Positions 1 through 13,483 of a stretch of 64,000 nt of DNA are shown in pieces. Within the stretch, counting starts at the first letter, position 1, and each line of letters begins with the position of its first letter. Where the stretch lies: positions 27,428,093 to 27,492,092 of the forward strand of contig NC_066319.1 in NCBI RefSeq assembly GCF_022539315.1. The letters run 5' to 3'. The stretch comes from Serinus canaria. Its lineage: Eukaryota; Chordata; Aves; Passeriformes; Fringillidae. Under the pieces are notes generated by a model. That model was not told the origin of the DNA. It ran no database searches and saw only the letters and a program-made list of their open reading frames with translations. Position numbers and translations under genes: made by a program.

Positions 1-3000
1 CTGTGTGAACCTAAGAGAAAAAAGAGCACTTTGGCTTTAATTAGGACATAAAGGGGGGAGGTGAAAGATCCTGAAAGCTCTACCTGCTTCAGCACAGACA
101 TGCTTTTATTGTTCTGAAGTCTGAGACAGGTTAAACAAAGCACAAAAGCATTAGTCACACCAAATGGAAATGTCCAACTCTGACGGGAACAACACATTAA
201 AAGTTAGAGCCAGAGTTATCAAGGCACAATTTGATGGGGAAAAGCACATTCCTCCACCTCTCTCCTCTCCTTCCTCAGCATTGATTTTGCCTGAGACTCT
301 ACCTACACAGTTTTAACCCTTCTCTTCTGGCTTTACTGCTCTTCCAGCACACAAGACCACTTGCTCTGTTCCAAGCTCTTTTCTATGGTCTCAGATAAAC
401 AATTAGTAATAGCCTAAATTAGCACCACGACCTGCTGTGTCTGGCAGGATCTGGAGAACAGCTTCGGACATGAGCCTAAATGCTTTGCTACACAGTTCCA
501 CGCCAAGCCAGGAAGCCACAGAGAAGAAAATCTGTTTGTTGTGATGATTCTGGAAAAATTTCCAAGACCAAGAAGTCATTTAACTGGAATATGAATTCAA
601 AACACATTGAGGCTCCCCAGTCTCTTGATCTTACTGGAAATAAGAAAGAAATTAAGTTCCTCCACCTCTCCTCTTTCATTTCACAAAACAGAAAAGGTAT
701 TTGTTAAAAAGGAAAAAGAAAGTCATGGTAAGAAGGAAAAATGTCAAGAGAAGTCATGAGTCAAGCTATGCACCTCAAGCCACAGGATTGGATTGAAATA
801 CCTGCCCTCACTGAGAAGGCAAAACACTCTAAATAAATCAAAATCTAAATGTTGGGTGGGAGCATTACAATACTTAAGCTAGTCTTGGTCTCCATTTGTG
901 GATTTGATAAACAGACCACCAGAAACCAAATAAAAATCCTTACTGGTATCCTGTTCCCAAGTTTTCATAAACAGTTTGTTTGTTTGTTTTTAAATTCACA
1001 TCCCAAATAAATGCACCTTCCAGCATTTAGTTCACCTGTTAATTATAGAGCCATTTTATAATAATTCAACTATTTGTTCAGCTGCTTGCAATCTTACTGA
1101 GATAACAATGAACAACAATTCTTACTAAACATTTCAGATGTTTCCTTCAAAGGCCTCACTCTTAGGAATCCTGGAATACCGATTTCCATTAGATAAACAT
1201 TTGTCAGCAGTAACTCAAGTTTTGTACACTAAGCGTTCCACAGACATAAAAAGACATTTCTTGGATCAGATTTCAGCACTCACAATGAATATTTACAATC
1301 GAAGGCAGCAAAATTCCAAGGAAGAAATCAAAGCTAAAACCCCCAAACTTAGTAAATAGACACAGACAAGGAGGTCTCTGGATTGCCAAAGACAAAATAT
1401 CATAGAACAGATAAAACATTCCGTGCTCCAGGTAAAAGCAGCCACATGGCCTGTCACCTTCTTGCCTGTAACAGTTACAAACCGGCAGTGGAACAATCCT
1501 TTTCCGCCAATCCCAAATCACTGTGTTAGGCACTGTGACCACAGTCACCCATTCTAGTCAGTTGATGGAGGTGTTTTTCTCTGGGTTTCATTCTGTTGTT
1601 TTAGGGTTTTTTGTGAAGTTTTGTTTTAGCTTGTTTTTTTAACATTGGAGGCATCTTAGTGAAGCTTTGGCTTCTGGATGTCAACAACACAAACAACAAG
1701 GGGTTGTGCACTTCACACTCTCCTGCTTCACCCGAGGGTTGGGGTCTGACCTTTCAAAGAGCTCTCCTTAAAACTGCCTGAAGTGAAGTTTTAAGTTAAC
1801 TACTGGTATGGGTATGATTTTTATCCAAACTACTGAGCACAAGGGGGACAAACAGAACATCTAAGGAGCCTCTTCAAAGATGGGGTGTCTCAGGAGTCAG
1901 ATTGATTCCTTTGTGCTGAGGGCGCTGTCTTCCCATCTAAGTCACTGATTTTGCACAGAATCAAACTGTCAGGTCTTGTGAATACAGAAGCCAAAACCAT
2001 CAGAGCCAAGACAGACAGACTGGTACTGTCTGGACATCTCAATTCATATGACTTCAGAATCTCCAGGGTAATTTATTTTGCAAGGTGTATGTGTCTGCTA
2101 CAAAATCAACTGGGATTAATTGATTTCCAATAGACCCAGCAAGTCATGGCAAAATATCACTGTTTTCTTACTCTTTGGATCACACCTGGCTGTGAGGTGT
2201 AAGGGCAGAAGCTAAAACCGTCACCTCCTCTTTCACTACAATCTCCATTTATTAACCAGTTTCCCATCCCAAGGATTTTACTTGCCCTATTCAAAATATT
2301 TGTGAAGTAGCACAGCTGCCACAGAGAAAATTGCTCAACTGCTATAATAAATACGAAAAAAATAAAGACACTATGGAGAAAATAATTAAAGTAATGAAGC
2401 CAGTGTTTCAATTCCTGCATGGGTTTGTAATTCATTTAGAAAGAAGCATCTGAGCCGCTTGTCCTTGAATGCCCCAGGAAGCTTTCTGCAACTTGACATA
2501 TTTAAACAGTTTCTCTGGTCACTGACTCTATTTCTTAGCACTTCACTTGAATGCATCAGAATCAAGGGTGTGAAGCAGTGCCCACCATGGGGTATATGGC
2601 CCAGTATACCACCATGTCTCCCTTTCATCACTCTCCCTTAGCCTGGCAGACAAGCTCAGTGCTACTGAGACAACAGCGGCACAAAGGGCACTCAGCTTCC
2701 AGTTAATTTCCACCAAATTAAAATAGCTGAACTGTAAGAATGGCCAGATTGTCAAATAAAACAATTATGGGAGGAAAAAACAAGGAAAGAAGCTGTAAAA
2801 TAGAGTAGGAGCATGTAGCTTCTGTGTGCCTTTGCCTGAACCTCAGAGGTGACTCAAGGCCTCATGCTACAGCCAAATGTTTCTCAAATAAATCCAATTT
2901 ATTCAATTAAGGACAAATAACCTCATCCACAGCTACATTAATGCTTGCATGCAGCCCACAGCGGACTCAAATAGTTCTAAGACTGCTGAAAAAGTGCTTT

Positions 3001-3004
3001 AAGA

Positions 3005-3382
3005 ATGGGGATTGTCTAGTCTGGAGAAGAGGAGGCTTGGAGGGGAACCTCACTGCTCTCTACAGCTACATGAAAGGAGGCTGTAGCCATGTGGGAGTCA
3101 TGACTTGACTGTTCTGCCAAGTCTCAAGCAACAGGACAAGAGGAAATGGCCTCAGGTTGTGCCAAAAGAGGTTCAGATTAGATATTTGAAAAATGTTTTT
3201 TCACTGAAAGAGTAGTTAGGCATTGGAATAAATTGCCCAGGGAGGTGGTACAGTCACTGTCTCTGAAAGTGTTCAGAAGGGGGCTGGACGGGGCACTTGG
3301 GGATGTTGTTGAGGGGTGATTATAGTCGTGTTGACAGCTGGACTAGGTGATCTTGAAGGTCTCTTCCAACTTTGATGATTCT
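3005..3382 (+). mobile_element. CR1 LINE fragment, 3' end, 5'-truncated
   Basis: The segment shows the typical CR1 terminal region in sense orientation: a run coding for the end of the reverse transcriptase ORF, then the 3' UTR with the conserved block GACTAGGTGATCTTGAAGG followed by TCTTCCAACTTTGATGATTC. It ends in a single degenerate copy of the GATTCTGT terminal repeat. It is 5'-truncated, as most avian CR1 copies are, and diverged, so not recently active. Confidence 0.85.
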
Positions 3383-6300
3383 GTAAATACCTCTTGCAAT
3401 TCTAAGTCAGCAAATACTGCTTTTTCCAAAAAAACTCTCCAGAAGGGTTCACCCTTCCATTTGAATCCTTTTTGCCTACTTTTGGTGCATTATCCTTCAA
3501 TCTTCTATTTTTACTTTCAAATACTATCAGTTGCAAATGTGTGTAACACAGAAAAACAACAGTTTAGCAAAAACCGGAGCACAGGCCATCCCACAAAAAT
3601 TTAGTCTGTTACAATTTTATGCAGGTTTGGGTCAAAGGTATGCTATGCTCCCTGAAACCCTAAGACATCTCTTGAGTGGAAAGAGAGCACCATTGATGCT
3701 AAATACACTATGAATGACCTGAACATCATTTTCATTGTTGAAAGTGGAGGTTTCATTCTTGCAAGCAGAAAGGAAAACTTCTTATAACTCAACATGCTTG
3801 AAGTGCTTTCCAGTAAAAAAATCCCTTAAAAAATATCATTACTAAAGTAGATCACTTTTCCTGCTAAGAGGACCAAGAGAAAAAGCAATTGGGCTCCCTG
3901 TTTCCAGACAGATGCTTTCATGTTATTAAAAATGCAGGTTTAATCACTGCTTTTCCACATACACATAACTTTACAGATACAAGCCAATGACTGGACTATC
4001 TTCGACACACAAACAGACAACAGTAGTGCCATTATTGTAGTTCTGTTTTTCCTACACATAGCAAAAATGTAATAAACAGAGCTCCAGTTAATTTTACTAT
4101 TCAGAGCCAGGGGGGACAGCAAAAGTGACAAGAACCCAGTGTGTCCAAGGTTTTGTGACATTTTGTTCAAGTTAACTAATGAGCTAATTCATACATAGCT
4201 ACATAGCAATGTTTAACAACATTGGGTGGATTCACTGATGGGGAAAGGCATCAAATTATAGCACCAGTGAATGAAATATTCCCTTTACTTGGGGCATCAC
4301 ACCAAAACAGCTCCTGCTGCCAGTCATGCCAACAAGCAGAGGAGAATTGTGCCTGCAAATAGAGGTTGGTAAAGAGTCTCCACAGCCCTCCAGCTCTGGT
4401 CTCCTTGCTGAAACGTCCAACTAATGCAAGACATAAGGAAAGAATGTGAAATGGTAAGAGAATCAATGGAAAATTCTTAAAATGCAATGGCCACCTATTT
4501 TCATCAAAAGCTGACATGGTGGGGAACAGAAGTGACACGTCCAGCACTAAACTCTGAGAAGACTCTGGTACACAAAATAATTTCCACCTAGAGCTTAAAA
4601 ACATAACAACAGAAACATTTACTTGACTTCTATCTCACAGAACCAAATTTTCACAGAACTGAAGTATGAATGAAGTTGGAGTTGATGTGCTTTCTCTCTC
4701 AGACAAGAAACAGACCTGATAGGTTCATTAATGTGTTCCTTGATTAAGTTCTATTCCTATCTATTCCACTTATTCTACTCCAAATTAAACCACTACAATA
4801 TCATGTCATTTCTTCTTGTATATGCCACAAGTATGTTTCACTTTACCTTCAGAGGCCCTTAATTATCGGTTCAAAGTATAATTTCCAAACACTTTAATGC
4901 AAGGTAATATTAATGAGCTCCATTAATACTTAAGCAAAGTAAAGTACAGAGGGGTGACATGCCATTTAAATTAACAACTGTGCCCCCCCTTAGCACCCCA
5001 AAAGGCGTGTAGCCTTTGAACTAAAATATTGAATATACTCAAGAATTAGAATGCAATTCTTTGTTAAGCAGATCTGTGCAATTCAGTGTCTGGTTAACTG
5101 GTTACTTTCCACTTTCTTCATTTCAGTTAACTTTGGAGAGACAAGGAAAAATAAGACACAATACAACAGCAGTGGTGATAAAGCAAAAAGAATAAAAGTA
5201 ATTGCTACCCCTTGAACATGGCACAACAGTTTCTCATGAAAAAAGAGAAACATGCTTCAAAATGTCTTCGGATGCAAATCACGAGGTTTTTAATGGAACC
5301 TCATTTGCATATTTTCATGGTCCCGCACATGTAATTCTATTTATTGAACTGAATCCTCCCACTCAAACTTATTGCAGAGCTCTTTGAAATAAGTTCATAA
5401 TCCCCTGAAGTGATATTTTATTAATCAGGATAGATTAATGGTTTAGTTGAAGTTCTATTACAAAACAAAAAAACACAGTTTCATGCACATTTCATCTAAT
5501 TCCATCCAAACTATTCTGTCTTAATATTAAGGTTCAAGATTGCATCTGAAATGGCCAGAAGCTGCCTCCTGGAATAAATCAGGCTGGCAGCTCCATTCTG
5601 CTTCACCACTTCATTTTAGTTTGCTTCTAGAAAATGAAACAAGCCTAGGGCTAAAATAAAGTTTTAGGCAGAAAGAAAATATTTTGCCCAGAACAACATG
5701 CAAAAGTAAATCATCAAGTAGTCCAAATACTTCAAGACCATCACTTAAAATTCTGACAACAAATACAAAGCAAATGGCATGAGAAAAATGCTAGGGGAAT
5801 AAAAGAGAACCATTTCCAGAAATGCAAGGCACTAAGCTGCCACTAGAATAGCATAATCTTACCCTCTAGCTGAACCTTCCCTTTTTATCTCTGTATTCTA
5901 TATTTGCACTAGTTGCTTTGCTAAAAATATACTTTGAAGTTGTCATAGCTATTGGTCCTGGCTTGTCTTTTTTCTGCCTCTGAGAACAGTTAAAGTAATA
6001 GATCACCGTAATTAGATTTTTATGGGTGCAAGAGACAGCTTGTTTCAGTCACAAACAGGAACAGAGAAATTATGAGACAGAGAGGGAAGAAAATTAAAGA
6101 AGTTTAAATAAGGCAACTACTAGGGAAATATGAAGAGAAAAAAAAAGTTATATCTTTATCCCCAAAACCTCTAACTACAAAGGGGTGTACAATACACAAG
6201 AGCTCAGGGCAGCTTTACACTTGGGCTAAGGCCATGTGTGAAATGCAAACCAATGAATACATGCAGGCATTTGAATAGAAAAACTTAATGCACGTTAGAT

Positions 6301-7933
6301 AGATCAGGAAGGGCATCATACATACATCTACATATAACGTTTTAACATACCTCCTATACTGTGCATATTAGAGCAAATAACCCTTGTTTTACCCTGGCTA
6401 TATGGTATAGCCTTTCTCAGGACTTTAAAGCATGTAAATATGTGTCTGTACATATATATATATACATTTATATACCAGAAAAGACAAACACAAAAATAGT
6501 TATTTGAGGCTTTACCTACACACCACATTATATCTATTTCCCTATCTGTAACTTTGCACACTGCCTACTAATCTGAATCTCTAATCTCAAGTAAATCTTA
6601 ACTATTACTTCAAGACAAATAATGGAATAAACAACAAAACACAAGGTCTCCAAGAGTCCTTCTTCTAGGTGGAAGGCCTCCACCTGACTCTAAAAACATG
6701 TTTCTGCCACTGGTATGACAGCCTTATTTGCATCTACGCAACAATGCAAGTCAGCTTCTGAAGCCCCCCAGGAACTAGCTGCTTGCAATTTTACACTAAT
6801 GCTTCAATCATTAATCATTCATATCGTCTAACTGCTGTGGAAATCAAATCCACAGCCCCCAGCTTTACCACAAGGCTTCCCTGACAGCTACAGTCAAGGT
6901 CAGCAGCCTTAGCTTTGTTCAAGGACACTGACACGTGTCAAACTTCAGCAGTACAATTTGTTTGCTATTGCATGAATAAAGGGTGTTTGAAGGTATTTAA
7001 TATATTAATACACACCCGTATTTAGGAGGTATTTTAGGTATTATTACCTACTCAAGGTAATCTGAAGAAGGTATACACAAAGCTACAGAGACTTCTTGGT
7101 TCACTGTGTCTCCTTCTCCACTTTAGCAAAATACCATGTCATACACGCCTCTTCAAAAACAAGCCTACAGCTATGTAAAGCCATATGGCTTCCTGGGCCT
7201 CACTACTCACTGCAGTGATGTCTCCAGAACTCCACTTTTCTAAGAGTCAGGAACCGCCCTATAACTCCAAAACTGCTGATATCTATTACATATTTACCAA
7301 AATTTGTGTGCACACCAGTACTAGCTTTTGCTCAGAAACCACTTGTTTCTAGTCCATGCTGTGCAACCAGGACATGTTTTCTGAAGACAGGAGAAGACAA
7401 AAGAGAAGACTATACCATGACCTAGAAGAGGCCATTATCCCTGGCCTTTTACATAATACTCCTGACACCTATCCCTGCCCTGGAAATACTTCTCCAAGAC
7501 ACTCTGGGATTTCTGATTTTCATGGCCATTGCTCATAACTGGACTATGACTTACCACTATACTTTGGACTCTCTGCTGCTCCTACCTGACAGGTTTGTTG
7601 AACATGGCCATTCCCGCTTGTGTTCCCAACTGCACAGCCACTCTCTGTCAAATTAAATTTAATACCCTTACTGTGATTACTATCCCCAGGATTTTGCTGT
7701 ATGAGGTACTGAAAGGATAATTAGTGAATGCTACCCCTGTTATTATAGGAAATGCCAAGAGGGAATCCCCTGAATAAAAATCAGCCAGCTCTGTCATAAT
7801 TACAGCCACAATTTAACCAGTAGCCCACCTTGCACAAAGGCATTTCCCCCTCTCTATGCAACACTCTATACAGTCAAAGTTGTTGACGCAGCAAACCAAC
7901 CAAATAGACAAACCAGCAAGGTTTCAAGAAATG

Positions 7934-8234
7934 GCAAGCTTCTGTTTACAAGCAAGACACATGAGTATTTGCAGTGATAAATTACCTGAAAGCTCCTTGT
8001 CAATGTGCAATACAAAAGTGCAAAGTTAAAGGTCCCCCGCTGCCTAACCTGTGTCAACACATTTTGGTAATGAGACTGGGTTTAAATTTATTTTCCAGCA
8101 GTAACGATGCTAGTTTGGAGATTATCTATCCAAAATTGTGCATCTTTCAGTTTCTGAAGCCCCTGCACATAGTCTCAAATTCAGTCCTAGTTTAATCTTG
8201 GCTTCCTGCTTTTAGTCTGGAAACAGTCAAAAAA

Positions 8235-8281
<47 letters not shown>

Positions 8282-8283
8282 AA
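7934..8283 (+). mobile_element. Possible poly(A)-tailed retroposed sequence
   Basis: A 43-base pure A run (8237-8279), preceded by an AATAAA-containing A-rich stretch, ends a 350-bp segment flanked by the direct repeat TCAAGAAATG (7924-7933 and 8284-8293). This is the layout of a tailed retrocopy with a target-site duplication. The body has no reading frame or repeat I recognise. A plain poly(A) microsatellite with a chance flanking match is the main alternative. Confidence 0.25.
8228..8279. repeat. Long poly(A) tract
   Basis: A7-T-A43 in effect: adenine from 8229 to 8279 interrupted only by a T at 8236. It is the longest homopolymer in the window and its exact length may be a sequencing or assembly estimate. 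Confidence 0.95.
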
Positions 8284-11200
8284 TCAAGAAATGTTAAGAG
8301 TAAAATGACTTAATATGCCATAAAGTGTTCTCTAATGACAATACAGAAAAATCCTTGGGTAAAATTTGAAGTCTGGAGGTCTGCATTGTTATCAACTCAT
8401 GCATTATCATCATCAATTTACAGTTTTATGTTAAAGAACTGGCTACAAAACAGAAGCAACTGTGTGAAAAACTCAGATTTCATGAATAAAAATAAGGTTC
8501 AGAAGGCCTTTACATGTAGCAGAATCCTAAAATATAACTCAAGAGACTCAAATTAAAAGAAAGCCAAAAGTATTCAACAGTTAAAATTAATTAATTTTAA
8601 GTTCTGCTACCTCTCATAAAAACAGCATGAAACCTCAAAGGGGCTGGGAAGCCACAAAAAATTATGCAGACAACTTTCTATTAATAAAAAACTAAGCTGC
8701 ATGCATGAAACCCATCTCACTTGAAAACACCTCAGTTTTTTCTTCCTTTACAAAAAGTCATAATTTTGACTATACCCTTATGAGGCTCATCTGCTTTTGG
8801 TTGCTTGGACAGTGTCCTGTTGAGATGGTTTTTCATAGCACAACTTAAGAGCAATCAAATTGCAGTCTCAGTTTTCTGACTAGCTCAAAATACCAGTACT
8901 ATATTTTTTAATGTGAACAGTTAATTTAACAACAGTCTCTTCCCCCATCCTTCTGCTTTGTGGTCCATACATTTTTTGGATGCATGCACCTGCCTTCACA
9001 ACTGCTTGTTCTCTCATTTCCTGCCCAATTGGCCAGGTCTGACAGCATCACTCCTGCTACTTGACATGACTGGAATTTGCCTGGAGAAAATCTGCACATG
9101 TAAGGCTGCTTTCTTTTTGGTTGTTTTTTGGGTTTTTTTTAAATTCAAATTTAGATCTTAAATCAGCATTTAAAAAGACACGGAGGCTGCCAAGTACTGA
9201 AGGTAGCAAACAACTCAAGATTTTACTGAAAGCATCTTGTGGCAGCTGCAAGTTTGTGTTACATTACTTAGAGCAGTAATTGCCTTTGGAAATTTTATTT
9301 TCCTGCTTGTTCAAAAGATTTACCATGAGTAACCATAAAAGTTCAAAATTTAACTCAGGAAGTGCCAACATTAGCAAGGAGATATTGAGGATATGTTTGG
9401 CAAAAAATAAGCAGAAACAGAAATCTACCATCAGATAATGCAGATCATTTCTTTGACAGTATATCTTGATATCTCTCAGAACACACATGCTCCAGTGGTT
9501 CTATAACTCTCTAAACAGTACAGTTTGCAAACTCTTCCCTGTCATAGGAGATCTCTCTCAGAAACAAGTACACCTTGCTATCCAATTTAGATTTCAATTT
9601 CTGTGGTTTCATCCTTCTTGTTATATTCCCCAGGCACTCCTCCTTATTGGTATTTTCAGTTCTGAATATTGCTCTGAATACTGTGATTTTTTTTTTACAG
9701 TGACATGAAAATTTTCCACCATCCTTTATGTAAGAAAATTTGATTTGCCAAATTATTTTGATAATAGGTCACTTAATAGGTCTGGTGTCAGAAGATGTCC
9801 ATAAACAATTTGTCTTTCAATATTGTCTGCAGAAGAGGAATTTTCAGATGTGGATTATTGTAACAATGACCCAAAGGGCCCTTGAGACACAGTCACCAGC
9901 ATTTGCAAGAAAGACTAATCAGAGGTGGCTGGATTTCAAGGGAATGTGACCAGCATTTTAAATCAATTTATATTTTTTTTTACTGTTTGCTGGTAGAGGT
10001 TCTTCTCCTCTCCTGGCTTTTACTGCATTTTTTTCCTTCCATGCTGCAGTACCCACACAATGCTTGCAGACTGAAGTGAGGATGGGGATGTCACTCCCTG
10101 CTCCCATGAAAAGTAGGGTAGTGCATTTCAAACGGTCTTTTTAAGCACTGTGCATCACTCTTCCAATAGTAATCCCATCAAAAAACACATCAGCATCTTC
10201 TGCAGATGTGGCCAGATTTAGTGTACTGGCAGAGTACTTCAATGGCAATGCAGCATCTGCAGCAGCCTTAAACCCCCACTGGGCACCACTGTGCCACACA
10301 GATAAGTGACAGCCCACCCTTCCTGCAGCACCACCTGCAGCCCTGTAAGAGCCCAGGGCTCAGCACTGAGATGCACAGAGAGATGAGAGGACACACAATT
10401 CCACAAGAGTGGAATGCAGCTGGCTTAGTTATAAATGTCTATCCCACGACATAAGTACCTGACAGCAAGGTACCCAAGACTGTCACTGGAGACTTGGTCA
10501 ATACAGCTTGTGTGGTTTGGGCTACAGTTCATCTTAACAAGGGTAGGGTGAGGCAAATCATGCCCTAAACACTGGTTACTGTAACAAATGCACTACTTAA
10601 TTCCCACAAAGATGTCATCCAAAACAGTGGAGAAACATTGAGTGTCTTGGTTCAAAAAAATAATGGACCTCACAAATTGATAAATATCAACCCCTGAAAG
10701 GTTAACACTGAAGGCAGAAGAAAATAAGACTTATCTCATTGAGACCATCTGCTGTAGCAATCAAAGCAGTTAGAATTCATTTGTTTGCAGGAGTCCATAG
10801 AGAATATCAAAGTAATTGGCGTCAAAATAAATTAGTTTATTTTGTTCTACATGGTCAAAACCCATCCCACTTTGTTTTACCTACCTAAAGAAAGAGCACA
10901 GCCTGTTCCAGGCTTATTTTCTCCATAAACAAAACAGAGAGAGGTTGCTCCAAAGGGACACTCAATACCCCCTAAGATATGGTATGTCCTCTAAATGTGT
11001 CTACCTTTCATTAGCTACTAAAAGAAAACCAGGCTACAAACAAAGCTTCTGGCACATGAACTTCAAACAGACTCCAGAGACTCTCAGTAAACATAGTATT
11101 AAAGTATTAACAATCTGAGGTTCTACTGAGCAGGGCTTTCCTCCCCCAAAACCCTCAAACATGACAGTTATGATAAGCAACAAAAGAGTTCACATTCAGA

Positions 11201-12739
11201 GCAGGATTTACTGTGGTTCCACTGTTAAAGACCACCCTAATTTAGTCTTCCTACAGGGGATCAACAATTGCACCTGGGGATCCCTGCTGTGAGAAGCAAA
11301 CTTTTCCTTCTACTGTGACACAGTACCAACCCTGAACTGCGGGGTATTCTGGCAGACTGAGTTCAATATTTCAGGGAGTCCAGTGCAGTGTTTTTCTCAT
11401 TCATTACTGGCAATCAAGCCATTTGAAAGCAAATGAGAGATGAAGAGCTAAACATTCATTTGGAGAGAGGAACGATAATCAAAAGAATAATAGTCTTGTC
11501 TAAAATTTTGCATACGATTTTTCAACACTAAGGAACATGAAATTGATGTGTAACACATCTAATTAATATCAAAGTAATATCAAAATATCAAGTAGTACAA
11601 ACTACTAACATTAAAACTAATATCTAAAATAATGTAAATTACATTTAGAAAGTCAATCACCAATGAAAATTTACTCTGAAAAAACAGGTAATATCTACGT
11701 ATTTTTATTCACAAAGCAACAGAAACACTCAGCAAAAAAATCTGACAGATATGTTAGCTTAAAATTGGCAATACAGAATACACCATTACTGCACAATGCA
11801 TGGGGCATGCTGTTCTAAAAGACAGCTGTGTATTTTGATAGGTGACTGTATTATGAAAGGCTGGTAATACTGACATCAGAGGACAATGGGTAAGGAGAGA
11901 TGAATCAAATAGTGAGAGTATATTCCCCATTGATACCACAGAACTCACAACCTCTACATGACCATAAGGAAATACTGAAAGGCAAAGAAATGGAGAAATC
12001 CTAAAGTAGAAATGCTGCGAGATGAATAGAAAGTGAGGCACACAAATAAAGTAATGTTTTCAGGAATAGCTAAGTGGATACTCTGCAGAGTCACAGATTT
12101 AATGCCCTAATTCTAGATCATCCAACCAGACATTTCCTTCACACCCTGTATCTACTTCAGCCTACTGGGGTGTTGGACTTCTCAGCAAACAGGTTGGAAA
12201 AAAATAATCTGACTAACCAACTAGTGCTACTTCCAAATTAGCAGCCAAAGTGTGTTCATAACACATTCAAAACAAACAAGCCTACACATTACCCAGAAAT
12301 TTTTCCCATGTTAACAATTCCAGATTCCAAACCAAATACACAACAACTAAACCAAAATTATGGATATCAAAAAGTAACACTTTAAACAACTCATACTCCA
12401 TACGAAACCTAAATTATTTTCTCAGCATATGAAAGTCATCAAGATTGCAGTCAGCAAGCAGAAAACATAACCATGAACCTCCAACACATTTCAGTAATTT
12501 TACCCAGGATCATACTACACCAGGAAACTTGATCTGAGCTAGCAGTTTAGCTCTTAAGTTAATAGAATGGTCTCTTATTTAAGCTATGAAAGAAATTTCT
12601 GTCAGAACCATACAGCACTTCTGCACACTTAAGAAATATTTTGCAGACTAAAAAAAATCTATTTACATTTTTTCATTAAACTGCAAAAATACTAAATTTC
12701 AAAGATGAAGGATACATCTACCCCAAAATAAAACCATAC

Positions 12740-12799
12740 CTTTGCAAATGGATCAACAGTCAGCTTTCCTTCATCTTTTATGCTACCTCCAAAGTACTT
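12740..12799 (-). other. Candidate 60-nt cassette exon in RGS6 intron (unrecognised)
   Basis: On the minus strand a CAG acceptor at 12802-12800 (with a T-rich run about 25 nt upstream) is followed by exactly 20 sense codons reading KYFGGSIKDEGKLTVDPFAK, then AAG and a GTATGG donor (GT at 12739-12738). It starts and ends in phase 0, matching the phase 0 end of the RGS6 start-codon exon about 580 bp upstream. The peptide is not part of the RGS6 protein I remember and I do not recognise it. It may be an alternative exon, an exon of another transcript, or chance. Confidence 0.25.
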
Positions 12800-13378
12800 C
12801 TGAATAAGACATTTTATCATGGTGAAAAAAATGTTCTTTAACATCATACATTGCTGTTGTTTCACCTTTGTCTAATTCATTTTTCCCTAGCACTTGAGAA
12901 AACACTCTTTTATTTTAATTTAAGCAAGGCATGGGGAGTAAGAAAAATTACCTATGAAGAATCAAACTGCTAATTATTGAACAAGAAACACAACATGAAT
13001 ATAAGAAAAAAAGTACCAAAAGACAACTGTATGGAGGCTGCTTTGTGCTTAGTATGATAAAACTTGAAAGATATGTACAGTTATTTAGCTGCAATAAACT
13101 TGAACCATTACCCAAAGTCATATGACAAAAAGTTACAAATTTCAAGTGATTAGCTTGTCATCAAATATTTCATACTAACAAGCTCAAGTCCTTCCACTGA
13201 ACAGAATTCAACTTCCAAGCTCTCAAATGCTATAGTTTGAAACACTTACTTTCCTGAAAACTCTTTCAACTATGCATCCAAGCAGTCAAATATATCTCTT
13301 ACTCCAAAAGGGGCATGGGATTCTTTTATGAACCAACCACAAAGAGAAGGGATTTTTGCCACAGGTCCAAATCCTTAC

Positions 13379-13462
13379 CTTTCTGTAGACTATCATGTTT
13401 GGAGAACTCTCCTCTGGGTCAGCAGTTTCCCCACTACTCGGATCAGTGGGTGCTTGGGCCAT
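13379..13462 (-). CDS. RGS6: RGS6 first coding exon (N-terminal 28 residues)
   Basis: Read on the minus strand, this exon opens with ATG at 13462-13460 (A at -3 and G at +4, a strong initiation context) and encodes 28 residues ending ADPEESSPNMIVYRK. From memory, human RGS6 has the same length here and shares ADPEESSPNMIVY; RGS7 has a related but more distant N-terminus. The frame ends in phase 0 at a GTAAGG donor (GT at 13378-13377). The exon begins at 13483 after a TTGCAG acceptor with a long pyrimidine tract and a branch-point-like TGCTGAC (plus-strand 13504-13510), leaving 21 nt of 5' UTR in this exon. RGS6 is a GTPase-activating protein for Gi/o alpha subunits that works with Gbeta5 and R7BP at neuronal and cardiac membranes. 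The DEP, GGL and RGS domains are encoded by later exons, which should lie beyond position 1. The start of the DEP-containing exon was not recognised in 1-13378. Confidence 0.9.
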
Positions 13463-13483
13463 GTTTGCCTCTCGTCGCTCAGA
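13463..13483 (-). other. RGS6: 5' UTR part of the RGS6 start-codon exon
   Basis: These are the 21 nt between the splice acceptor (AG at 13485-13484) and the ATG. They are open in the RGS6 frame. If exon 26393-26502 is spliced to this acceptor, its last three bases are TAG in frame, directly at the junction. That would put the first usable start at MAQ. Confidence 0.75.

Larger units (their letters stand above)
1..13378 (-). other. RGS6: RGS6 intron after the start-codon exon (5' part)
   Basis: AT-rich sequence without recognisable RGS6 coding exons. It holds a CR1 fragment (about 3005-3382), a poly(A) run (8237-8279), a short TA-rich run (6450-6475) and the candidate exon at 12740-12799. Open frames here are short, show no family resemblance, and look like chance. 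The intron continues beyond position 1; a long intron at this point is usual for RGS6. Confidence 0.75.
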
